From Cellulomonas triticagri (lineage in GTDB: Bacteria; Actinomycetota; Actinomycetes; Actinomycetales; Cellulomonadaceae), in assembly GCF_003696205.1 (NCBI RefSeq), contig NZ_RFFI01000026.1:1-38160 (forward strand): 38,160 bases of DNA. Direction: 5' to 3'. Made by a program: the position numbers and the translations under genes. The notes beneath the pieces are model-generated. The model saw only the letters and a list, made by a program, of their open reading frames with translations, had not been told where the DNA came from and did not search any database. Below, piece by piece: positions 15,302 through 22,574 of the stretch. Every line of letters starts with the position of its first letter. The first letter of the stretch is position 1.

Positions 15302-15670
15302 TCAGGCGCCGAGGAGCTTCCACAGGATGAGGTCGTGGACGTGGCGGGCCTTCTGCTCGCCCCGGAACTCGGCCTCGTGGACGACGCCGCCGACGTCGAG
15401 CGCGATGGCCGACGAGGAGAAGAAGCCGCCGCCCCACGACTTGTTGGACACCACCGACACGGAGCGGATCTGCGCGTACGGGATGGAGGTGAGCGCGGAC
15501 TTCTTCCCGACGAAGGAGTTGTCCTGCATGATCACGCGCTTGTCGGTCAGCCCGACGAAGCCGGTGCCCGCCCCGGTGCAGTCGTAGACGGCGTAGACCT
15601 GCTCGCCCTGCAGCAGACCGGAGGTGATCTGCTCGAGCTGGTCGCGCTTGTCGTGGGGGATCTCGGTCAC
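15302..15670 (-). CDS. Bacterial PH-domain protein
   Basis: This 122-aa cytoplasmic protein has the beta-strand pattern of bacterial pleckstrin-homology-like domains: GEQVYAVYDC, GFVGLTDKRVIMQD, then IPYAQIRSVSVV, and a C-terminal helix ARHVHDLILWKLL. The 'G-l-T-d-kRvi' turn is the typical signature. GTG 15670 follows AGAGGA at a workable distance. The next gene on the strand starts 25 nt after its stop. Such domains often bind other proteins or membranes; no specific role can be read here. Confidence 0.8.
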   Translation of the reverse strand: MTEIPHDKRDQLEQITSGLLQGEQVYAVYDCTGAGTGFVGLTDKRVIMQDNSFVGKKSALTSIPYAQIRSVSVVSNKSWGGGFFSSSAIALDVGGVVHEAEFRGEQKARHVHDLILWKLLGA

Positions 15671-15779
15671 GGGTGGGTCCTCTCGCGGGTGCGTCCGGTG
15701 GTGCGAGCGCAGCGTGCCACGAGGTCGCAGAGCCGGAGGCGGGTTCCGCCCGCGCGTCACCCGTTCGCACCTGGCCACG

Positions 15780-15989
15780 TCAGGAGCGCGGTCCCCCGCG
15801 GACCCGCAGGTGCCAGAGCAGCAGGTACAGCCCGGCCGCGAGCTGCAACGCACCGCACACGATCAGGACGCCGTCGCCCTGCCGTACCCCACCCGCGCCG
15901 AGCACCAACCCGCAGACCGCGAGCAACGCCGCCAGCGTGATCTGCACGGAACCGCCCGGCTGCAGGGCCGGTCGCTGCTCGTCCGCCAT
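15780..15989 (-). CDS. Small two-TM membrane protein, 69 aa
   Basis: It starts at ATG 15989 (MADEQRP) and contains two hydrophobic helices (residues ~17-36 and ~41-60) ending in a short basic tail. No convincing ribosome site is present. Codon bias and the TM pattern support the gene. No family is recognised. Confidence 0.55.
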   Translation of the reverse strand: MADEQRPALQPGGSVQITLAALLAVCGLVLGAGGVRQGDGVLIVCGALQLAAGLYLLLWHLRVRGGPRS

Positions 15990-16167
15990 GGCGCGAGCCT
16001 GCCACACCTCCCCACGCCCGTCCCGGGAACCGGGCACCGCAGTCCCGACAACCTGTGCGCGGGGTGCGACAGGTTGTGCGCATCCGCCCCCGCGCGCCCG
16101 GGTCCCGGGGTTCCATGGGCGCCGACCTGCCCGACGCCGCACCGGCGCCGACGAGATGAGGACGCCG

Positions 16168-16791
16168 ATGTTCCGCCCGATCGCCGACGCGTGGCGCCGG
16201 TTCGCCACCACCCGCCCGGCCGTCGCGGAGTTCGTGGTGTTCACGCTGATCAGCCAGGGCATGACGGTGCTGCAGCTCGCGCTGATGCCGGTGTTCAAGT
16301 GGCTGTTCAACCTGACGCCGCTGGTGGACACGGCGTTCCAGGTGCTGCCGGTGAACACCAACGCCGACGGCAGCACGTTCTTCATCTTCGACTACCCGGC
16401 GGGCGCGCTGCCCCTGGGCGGTGGTGGGCTCGCGTACTTCCTCGCGGTGCAGCTCACCCTGCTGATCGCGCAGGTGATCAACTTCTTCCTGCAGCGGAAC
16501 GTGACGTTCAAGTCGACGTCCAACCCGTGGCCCGCGGCCTCCTCATACGCGGTCGCGTACGTGATCATCACGTTCGTCGCGGCGTGGCTGCAGGGGTTCT
16601 ACAAGGACCCGATCTACCAGTGGATGATCGAGCGCTGGGGCGGGACGGGCGAGACCGTCGCGGACGTGGTGACGATGATCATCAACGCGCTGATCTCGTT
16701 CGTCGTGTTCTTCCCGATCCTCAAGATCATCTTCCGCAAGGAGCCGGCCGCGGTCGAGGCCGACGATCCCGAGCCGGTCGCCGCGGCCTGA
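16168..16791 (+). CDS. GtrA-like membrane protein
   Basis: This is a 207-aa protein with four main hydrophobic segments, including FVVFTLISQGMTVLQLAL at the start and NALISFVVFFPIL near the end, and the QVINFFLQRNVTFKS segment between membrane helices. That 'N-F..nr..tF' pattern is the hallmark of GtrA/DPMS families that move or flip lipid-linked sugars. It is longer than usual GtrA proteins because of an inserted loop (residues ~55-95). ATG 16168 has GAGG 6 nt upstream. ATG 16156 is an alternative. It converges with the J-domain gene, with 6 bp between the ends. Confidence 0.7.
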   Translation: MFRPIADAWRRFATTRPAVAEFVVFTLISQGMTVLQLALMPVFKWLFNLTPLVDTAFQVLPVNTNADGSTFFIFDYPAGALPLGGGGLAYFLAVQLTLLIAQVINFFLQRNVTFKSTSNPWPAASSYAVAYVIITFVAAWLQGFYKDPIYQWMIERWGGTGETVADVVTMIINALISFVVFFPILKIIFRKEPAAVEADDPEPVAAA

Positions 16792-16797
16792 CGCGGC

Positions 16798-17850
16798 TCA
16801 GCCCACGCGCGCGTCGTCGGGTCCGACGGCGGGCTCGGGGACCGGCGCGACGTCGACCCCCGCCTCGCGCACGAGCCGCGACCACGCGTGCACGGCACGC
16901 AGCGGCGCCCAGTCGAGCACCTGCCCCGAGCCGTCCGCGACGAGGTGCCAGACGGGGTGGCCGTCGCGCTGCCCCGCCTCGACGTGCGCGGCGCCGTGCT
17001 GCGCGCGCAGGGTCAGCAGGCGGTTCCACCGGCGGGCGAGCGCGCGGTAGCGGCGCGTGTCCTGCTCGCGCTGGACGCGCCGCCGGGTGCGCCGCACCCG
17101 GCGGCCCGAGTCGACGGCGAGCAGGATCCCGACGAGCAGGGGGACCCCGACGACGACGGACCGCACCGGGCTCACGCCGTCCGACAGGTACCCCGTGCCC
17201 ATGAGGGCGAAGACCACGACGGCGCCCCACACCCCGACGGTGGTGACGACCCGCGAGACGCGGTCCGCCTGGTGCGTCCGGGACCGCCACCAGAGCGCCC
17301 AGGCGAGCACCCCGGAGTACGCGAACACCCCGGTCCACGCGGTGCTGCTGATCTCGCCCGCGGCGAGGTCGGGGAAGGTGAGCACGGCGACGATCGGCAG
17401 CAGCACCGCCGCGCAGCCGATCAGGGTGGCGGTCCGGCGGTCGCGCGTCCACGGTGACGCGAGGCCGGCGGGCGGGGGCACCGGTGGCAGCGCGCGGGGC
17501 TCGGACGTCAGGGGGTCGACGGGTCCACCCACGTCGGGGCCCGGCAGGCCGCGGACGGGCACGGGCTGCCCCGGTCGCGGGGGTGCGGGCCGCGCGGCGC
17601 GCGCCGGCTTCGGGTCCTCCCACCCGAGGTCCTCACCCCAGTCGTCCTCGGCGTCGGTGCCGGCGTCGTAGGCGGCCCGGCGCTCGGCGGACGAGAGCGT
17701 CCACCAGGCCAGCGCCACGGCCGCGAACTCGGCTTCGTCCCCGCCCGCGTCGGGGTGGGTCTCGCGGGCGCGGCGGCGGTACGCGACCCGGATGGTCTCG
17801 CGGTCGGCGTCGGCGGCGACGCCGAGCACCTCGTAGTGCGTCAGATCCAC
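16798..17850 (-). CDS. Membrane-anchored J-domain (DnaJ-like) protein
   Basis: This is a 350-aa protein. Residues 1-65 form a J domain (HYEVLGVAADADRETIRVAYRRRARETHPD with an intact HPD motif), which stimulates DnaK-type Hsp70 ATPase. A Pro-rich linker (~80-135) is followed by about four membrane helices (~140-235), then a C-terminal soluble region with a basic helix RRVRRTRRRVQREQ. There is no zinc finger or G/F-rich region, so it is a type III J-protein that would recruit DnaK to the membrane. GTG 17850 overlaps the end of the upstream gene by 10 bp, implying co-expression with that unknown protein. Confidence 0.82.
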   Translation of the reverse strand: MDLTHYEVLGVAADADRETIRVAYRRRARETHPDAGGDEAEFAAVALAWWTLSSAERRAAYDAGTDAEDDWGEDLGWEDPKPARAARPAPPRPGQPVPVRGLPGPDVGGPVDPLTSEPRALPPVPPPAGLASPWTRDRRTATLIGCAAVLLPIVAVLTFPDLAAGEISSTAWTGVFAYSGVLAWALWWRSRTHQADRVSRVVTTVGVWGAVVVFALMGTGYLSDGVSPVRSVVVGVPLLVGILLAVDSGRRVRRTRRRVQREQDTRRYRALARRWNRLLTLRAQHGAAHVEAGQRDGHPVWHLVADGSGQVLDWAPLRAVHAWSRLVREAGVDVAPVPEPAVGPDDARVG

Positions 17851-18659
17851 GTCGGCACCTCGCGCGTCGCCTCCAGCAGGCGGGGACGGGCCGTGGGGAG
17901 CACGACCTGCTCCACCGTCCAGTCCGCCCGGGCCAGTGCCGCGGACTGCTCCTCCTCGGTCACCCCGCGGGCGGGCACGACCTCCCGGCTGGCGCGCACG
18001 ACGAGCGCACGGTCGCCGTCACGGCGCAGCACGACGACCTCCTGCGAGCGCGGCAGCCCGCGGACCTGCCGCTGCTGCAGGTCGCCGATCCAGTCGTCGG
18101 GGACGGGCACCGCCCGCTCGGCGCTGGTGCGCACCGGCTGGGGCAGGTAGGTCCAGGCGTCGGCCGCGCTCGCGTGCTCGGGGTCCACCGACGGGCGCAC
18201 GGGTCGCGCCGCCCCCGCCGACACTCCGGCCGGCCCCCGGGGTGCCGCTGGCGGCAGCCCCGCCGGGACCTGCCCGACCCGGCGGCGTACCTCCCCCGCG
18301 GCGTCGTAGCGGCGCAGGCCGACCGGCTGCCACGGCCCGGTGGGCCGGACCTGCTCGCCCTCGGACCGGACCGGACGCAGCGCGAGCGCCACGTACAGGC
18401 GGTCCCGGTGCGCCCGCCACGCCCGCATGACCTCGACCAGGCCGTGCTCGTCGTCCCGGTAGACCACCGGGTCGGCGACGGCGCGGTCGGCGACCACCGG
18501 GGCCTCGTGGCGCGCCGCCCGGCGGAGCGCGGCAGGGACGTCGCCCCACACGAGGGGCCGGGCGTCGAACACCAGCGTGGACGTGTCGCCGGAGGTCCCG
18601 GGTCGCGTCGCGAGCGCGTGCGGGCGCCGGACGAGGTCGGTCGAGGGCTGCTCGGTCAC
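17841..18659 (-). CDS. Uncharacterised 272-aa protein coupled to the J-protein
   Basis: This Arg-rich soluble protein has no signal or membrane segment. GTG 18659 (VTEQPSTDLVRR) is preceded by AGAGGA about 12 nt away, and a TACGCT -10-like box lies at 18711-18706. Recurring elements include strand-like pieces LYVALALRPVR and EVVVLRRDGDRALVVRASREV. The latter part could be a small beta domain. No family is recognised. The 10-bp overlap with the J-domain gene suggests a functional pair. Confidence 0.65.
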   Translation of the reverse strand: MTEQPSTDLVRRPHALATRPGTSGDTSTLVFDARPLVWGDVPAALRRAARHEAPVVADRAVADPVVYRDDEHGLVEVMRAWRAHRDRLYVALALRPVRSEGEQVRPTGPWQPVGLRRYDAAGEVRRRVGQVPAGLPPAAPRGPAGVSAGAARPVRPSVDPEHASAADAWTYLPQPVRTSAERAVPVPDDWIGDLQQRQVRGLPRSQEVVVLRRDGDRALVVRASREVVPARGVTEEEQSAALARADWTVEQVVLPTARPRLLEATREVPTWI

Positions 18660-18798
18660 CGGGTGCTGGGTCCTCTCCGCGTCCCGGGGAGGGGGCCGCG
18701 GGCCGAGCGTAGTGAGGCGCCCCCGGGCGAGTGGGCGGTCGGCGTGACGTTCCACCGATCGGCGCAACGAACCGGTGCCGGTGGTCGAGGCCCGCCGG

Positions 18799-18804
18799 TA
18801 GCGT
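18799..18804 (+). promoter_or_regulatory. -10 box, leaderless start of the SUKH-like gene
   Basis: TAGCGT ends 7 nt before GTG 18812. No Shine-Dalgarno sequence is present before the start. Confidence 0.45.
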
Positions 18805-18811
18805 CGCCGTC

Positions 18812-19192
18812 GTGACCTCCGAGCCGGACCAGGACCCCACCACCCCGGACGCCCTCCTGCGGCTGCTCCGCGCGGGCGTCGAGCACGTCGCCCTGGACCC
18901 GGACCGGCTGCCGAACTCCCCCGGGGGCACCCCGCTGCCGGAGCTCGGCCTGCTCGGCCCCGCGGCATCCGGGATCGCCGAGGAGCACGACTTCGCCGAG
19001 GCGATGCCGGGCGCCTGGCCGATCGCCCTGGACGGCGGCGGCGGGTTCTACGCCCTGGACCTGCGCGCCACCGCCGACGCGGACGGCGCCGCCGTGGTGT
19101 GGTCGCACGGGGGCGACCTCGGCTGGGACGCCGACCAGCACGTCCTCGTCGCCCCGGACGTGGCGACCCTGCTGGCCTGGGCGCTCCCGTGA
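18812..19192 (+). CDS. SUKH/SMI1-KNR4-like protein
   Basis: This is a 126-aa acidic protein. The second half reads WPIALDGGGGFYALDLR, then AAVVWSHGGDLGWDADQ and VAPDVATLLAW. That order (a G-rich 'i..dGgG..y.lDl' strand pair, V-x-W-x-H, then a final helix) is typical of the SMI1/KNR4 (SUKH) superfamily, many of whose bacterial members are immunity proteins to polymorphic toxins. No toxin gene is next to it here. GTG 18812 is supported by the nearby -10 box. The family call is from pattern only. Confidence 0.6.
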   Translation: MTSEPDQDPTTPDALLRLLRAGVEHVALDPDRLPNSPGGTPLPELGLLGPAASGIAEEHDFAEAMPGAWPIALDGGGGFYALDLRATADADGAAVVWSHGGDLGWDADQHVLVAPDVATLLAWALP

Positions 19193-19193
19193 C

Positions 19194-19231
19194 GCAGCAC
19201 CGCCGAGGTCGGGCGACCTCGGCGGTGCTGC
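19194..19231. terminator. 17-bp perfect hairpin, bidirectional terminator
   Basis: The arms 19194-19210 and 19215-19231 are perfectly complementary (17 bp, starting GCAGCACCGCC) around loop GGGC. It begins 2 nt after the SUKH-like stop and lies between convergent genes, so it can end both transcripts. No U-tract follows. Confidence 0.8.
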
Positions 19232-19297
19232 GGTGCTGCGTCGAGCGGTGTCAGGCGGGCGCGGGGCGCGATGCCGCCGGTGCCCGTCCGGGGGCCG

Positions 19298-20644
19298 TCA
19301 CTCCTGGACGGGGATGGACTGGGCCTTCAGCGCGTCGACCGTCTTCGTCTGCGCGGCGGCCAGGGCGTCCGGGACGGTGCCCTGCCCGGTCGCGGCGAGC
19401 TTGAGGCCGTCGGAGACGTCGTTGTAGACCTGCGTCATGGTCGGGCCCCACACGAAGTCGGGGCTGACCTGCCCGGACGCCTCGGCGAACACGTCGTAGA
19501 TCGCCTGGCCGCCGTAGAACTCGACGCCCTCCTGCAGCACGGGCAGGCTGAGCCCGTCCTTGGTGGCCGGGTAGATGTTGGCCTCCTCGTTGAGGATGGT
19601 CAGCGCCTCCTCGGACGTGTTCAGCCAGAGCGCGAACTTGGTGGCCTCGTACAGGTGGTCGCTGCCCTTGAACACGGCCGTCGAGGAGCCGCCCCAGTTG
19701 CCCGCGGCGGTGTCCCCGGCCTCCCACTGCGGCATGGGCGCGACGGCCCACTTGCCCGCGGTGTCGGGCGCGCCGGACGCGATGGAGTTGGCGCCCCAGA
19801 CCGCGGAGACCCAGGTCCACGCCTGGCCGGTGTTGTAGGCGTTGTCCCACTCGGTGGTCCAGGCGGGGACGGTGGAGACGAGGTCGTCGTCCAGCAGGCC
19901 CTGCCAGTAGTCCGCGACCTTCTCGGACTCGTCGGAGGTCAGGGTGACGTCCCAGCCGTCGGCGTCGTTGCTGAACCACTGCCCGTCGGCCTGCCAGACG
20001 AACCCGGCGAGCTGGTTGACGTCGGCGGTGGAGAAGTTGGTGATGTAGCCCCCGGCGGCGCGGACCTGCTCGGCGGCGGCCGCGTACTCGTCCCAGGTGG
20101 TCGGGATCGGGATGCCGTTGGCCTCGAACAGGTCGGCCCGGTAGAACATCGCCATCGGACCGGAGTCCTGCGGGAGCGCCCAGACGGACGACTCGTCGCC
20201 GAGGGTGACCTGGCCCCAGGTCCAGTCGACGAACTGGTCCTGCGCGGCGACGACGTCGGCGCAGGCGGACAGGTCGGCGAGGCCGTCCTGGACGCGGAAG
20301 TTCGGCAGGGCGTCGTACTCGATCTGCCCGAGGTCGGGCGCGTTGCCGGCCTTCAGCTGGTTGAAGAAGTTCTGATAGGTGCCGCCGTTGCCGTTGGGGC
20401 CGGTCTGCACGGTCACCTGGATGTCGGGGTTCTCGGCGTTCCAGGCGTCGACGGCGGTCTCGATCCCGGGGATCCAGGAGGTGAAGGACAGCTCGACGCT
20501 GCCCTCCGACGGCTCGCAGGCCGCCGCGTCGGCGCCGCCGTCGCCCGAGCCGGAGCCGGACCCGCCGGACGAGCAGGCCGCGAGCGCGACCAGGACGGTG
20601 GTGGACAGCAGGGCGGTGGCGCCGCGTCGGGTGCGGTGCTGCAT
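19298..20644 (-). CDS. Sugar ABC transporter substrate-binding lipoprotein
   Basis: This is a 448-aa family-1 (MalE-like) extracellular solute-binding protein. The lipobox LAAC (Cys23) is followed by a Ser/Gly linker. Domain landmarks are VELSFTSWIPGIETAVDAWN at the start of the mature part, GQIEYDALPNF, a central LPQDSGPMAMFYRADLFEANG hinge region and GGSSTAVFKGSDH near the end. ATG 20644 has a strong AAGGAG site. It is the last gene of the leftward operon, 77 nt after the second permease. It presumably binds galactosides, since a beta-galactosidase leads the operon. The oligosaccharide length is unknown. Confidence 0.92.
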   Translation of the reverse strand: MQHRTRRGATALLSTTVLVALAACSSGGSGSGSGDGGADAAACEPSEGSVELSFTSWIPGIETAVDAWNAENPDIQVTVQTGPNGNGGTYQNFFNQLKAGNAPDLGQIEYDALPNFRVQDGLADLSACADVVAAQDQFVDWTWGQVTLGDESSVWALPQDSGPMAMFYRADLFEANGIPIPTTWDEYAAAAEQVRAAGGYITNFSTADVNQLAGFVWQADGQWFSNDADGWDVTLTSDESEKVADYWQGLLDDDLVSTVPAWTTEWDNAYNTGQAWTWVSAVWGANSIASGAPDTAGKWAVAPMPQWEAGDTAAGNWGGSSTAVFKGSDHLYEATKFALWLNTSEEALTILNEEANIYPATKDGLSLPVLQEGVEFYGGQAIYDVFAEASGQVSPDFVWGPTMTQVYNDVSDGLKLAATGQGTVPDALAAAQTKTVDALKAQSIPVQE

Positions 20645-20721
20645 GAGAGGGCTCCTTCGTCGTCGAGGGATCTCGGGGTGGGACCGCGACCGCCAGGGGG
20701 ACGGGCGCGGGTGGGACGGTG

Positions 20722-21648
20722 CTACTTGACGGAGCCGGCGCCGAGGCCGCCCCGCCAGAACCGCTGCAGGGCGAGGAACGCCACGATGAGCGGGATGATC
20801 GACAGCAGGGCGCCCACGAGCACGTAGGTGTTGAGCTCGGGGATCTGGTTGAGCTGGGTGTTCCACTGGTAGAGCCCGAAGGTGACCGGGAACTTCCGCT
20901 CGTCGCGCAGCATGATCAGCGGCAGGAAGAAGTTGTTCCAGATGGCGACGAACTGGAACAGGAACACCGTGACCAGCGCGGGCGTCATCAGCCGGGAGCT
21001 GATCCCGAAGAAGGTCCGCACCTCCCCCGCGCCGTCGAGGCGGGCGGCCTCGATGAGCTCGTCGGGGACGCTCGCGGCGGCGTAGATCCGGGCGAGGTAG
21101 ACGCCGAACGGGCTGACGACGCTGGGCAGCAGCACCGCCCAGTACGTGTCGGTGAGGTTCACGCGGGAGAACAGCAGGAACAGCGGCAGCGCGAGCGCCG
21201 TGGCGGGGACGAGGACGCCGCCGAGGACGATGTTGAAGATCGCCTCCCGGCCGCGGAACCGGTACTTGGCCAGCGCGTACCCGCACATCGCGGCGAGCAG
21301 GGTGGCGACGAGGGCGCCGACCCCGGCGTAGAGGGCGGAGTTCGCCATCCACTGCCCGAACAGCCCGTTGCGGTAGGTGAGGACGTCGCGGACGTTCTCG
21401 ACGATGTTGAGGTCCGCGAACCACAGCGGGCTGGTGGACAGGACGTCGCCGCGGGTCTTGGTGGCCGCCACGAGCAGCCACCAGATCGGCAGCAGGAAGT
21501 ACACGGTGAACACGGCCATGACGAGCATCGCGGCGACGCGCGGCATGACGGGCGTCTTCACGGACCGCCCGGGGGCGGTGGGGCCGGAGCCGTCCCGGAC
21601 GAGGGCGGAGCCGACGGCGGCCAGCGGGCTGCGGGTCGCGGTGGTCAT
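20722..21648 (-). CDS. Sugar ABC transporter permease (MalG-like)
   Basis: This is a 308-aa permease with six predicted membrane helices. The EAA loop is present (EAARLDGAGEVRTFFGI) near residues 196-212, which contacts the ATPase. ATG 21648 overlaps the first permease's stop (ATGA). No ATP-binding gene lies in this locus, so the importer must borrow a shared MsiK-type ATPase from elsewhere, which is common in Actinobacteria for family-1 sugar importers. Confidence 0.93.
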   Translation of the reverse strand: MTTATRSPLAAVGSALVRDGSGPTAPGRSVKTPVMPRVAAMLVMAVFTVYFLLPIWWLLVAATKTRGDVLSTSPLWFADLNIVENVRDVLTYRNGLFGQWMANSALYAGVGALVATLLAAMCGYALAKYRFRGREAIFNIVLGGVLVPATALALPLFLLFSRVNLTDTYWAVLLPSVVSPFGVYLARIYAAASVPDELIEAARLDGAGEVRTFFGISSRLMTPALVTVFLFQFVAIWNNFFLPLIMLRDERKFPVTFGLYQWNTQLNQIPELNTYVLVGALLSIIPLIVAFLALQRFWRGGLGAGSVK

Positions 21649-22574
21649 CGTGCCTCCCGGCGCTGCGAGAACTTGAGGAACCCGAAGGACAGGACGAACG
21701 TCGCCAGCGCGAGCACCACGGAGAACGCGGCCGCGAGGCTGGTGTTCGGCACCGCGGAGGTGGTGAACACCGTCATGTTCGGGGTGAAGGTGCTGGTCAC
21801 GGCCGAGCTGAACGACCGGAACACCTGCGGCTCGGCGAGCAGCTGCAGCGTGCCGATGATCGAGAAGATCGCGGTCAGCGAGATCGCCGGCATGACCATC
21901 GGGATCTTGATGGACCGGGCGATGCGGGTCTGCGACGCGCCGTCCAGGACGGCGGCCTCGTACACCTCGCTGGGGATGGCGAGCAGCGCCGAGTAGATGA
22001 TCAGCATGTTGTAGCCGACGTAGACCCAGGTCACCACGTTGGCGATGGCCCACAGCACCAGGTCGGCGCCGAGGACGGGCACGTTCGCGGTGAGCGCGGT
22101 GAACGGCGACAGCTGCGGGGAGTACAGGAAGCCCCACATGATCGCGGCGATGACGCCGGGCACGGCGTAGGGCACGAAGTACGCGAGCCGGAAGAACTTC
22201 TTGCCCTTGACCAGCGGGGAGTCCAGCAGCAGCGCGAACACCAGCGCGAGCCCGAGCATCACGGGGACCTGGACGACGCCGAACAGCAGCACCCGCCCGA
22301 TGGACTCCCAGAACTCGGTGTGCTGGAACACCTGCTGGTACTGGGTGAACCCGCCGAAGACGGTGCGCGCGGCCCCGAAGGTGCCGTCCCGCTCGACGGT
22401 CAGCATCGACTGCCAGACCGCGTACCCGATGGGCACGAGGTAGAAGGCGAGGAACAGCACGCCGAACGGCGCGACGAAGAACGTGATCGCGCGGCCGTAC
22501 CGGCGGGAGCGGTGCCGCTGGGGCCGTCCCGGCGCTGGCGGTGCCGCCGGGCGGGCGGTCGTGGCGGTGGTCAT
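21645..22574 (-). CDS. Sugar ABC transporter permease (MalF-like)
   Basis: This is a 309-aa permease with six predicted membrane helices and the EAA loop EAAVLDGASQTRIARSI near residue 210. The N-terminal 30 residues are Pro/Ala/Arg-rich and cytoplasmic. ATG 22574 overlaps the beta-galactosidase stop by 4 bp, so import and hydrolysis are translationally coupled. It pairs with the 20722-21648 product to form the heterodimeric channel. Confidence 0.93.
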   Translation of the reverse strand: MTTATTARPAAPPAPGRPQRHRSRRYGRAITFFVAPFGVLFLAFYLVPIGYAVWQSMLTVERDGTFGAARTVFGGFTQYQQVFQHTEFWESIGRVLLFGVVQVPVMLGLALVFALLLDSPLVKGKKFFRLAYFVPYAVPGVIAAIMWGFLYSPQLSPFTALTANVPVLGADLVLWAIANVVTWVYVGYNMLIIYSALLAIPSEVYEAAVLDGASQTRIARSIKIPMVMPAISLTAIFSIIGTLQLLAEPQVFRSFSSAVTSTFTPNMTVFTTSAVPNTSLAAAFSVVLALATFVLSFGFLKFSQRREAR

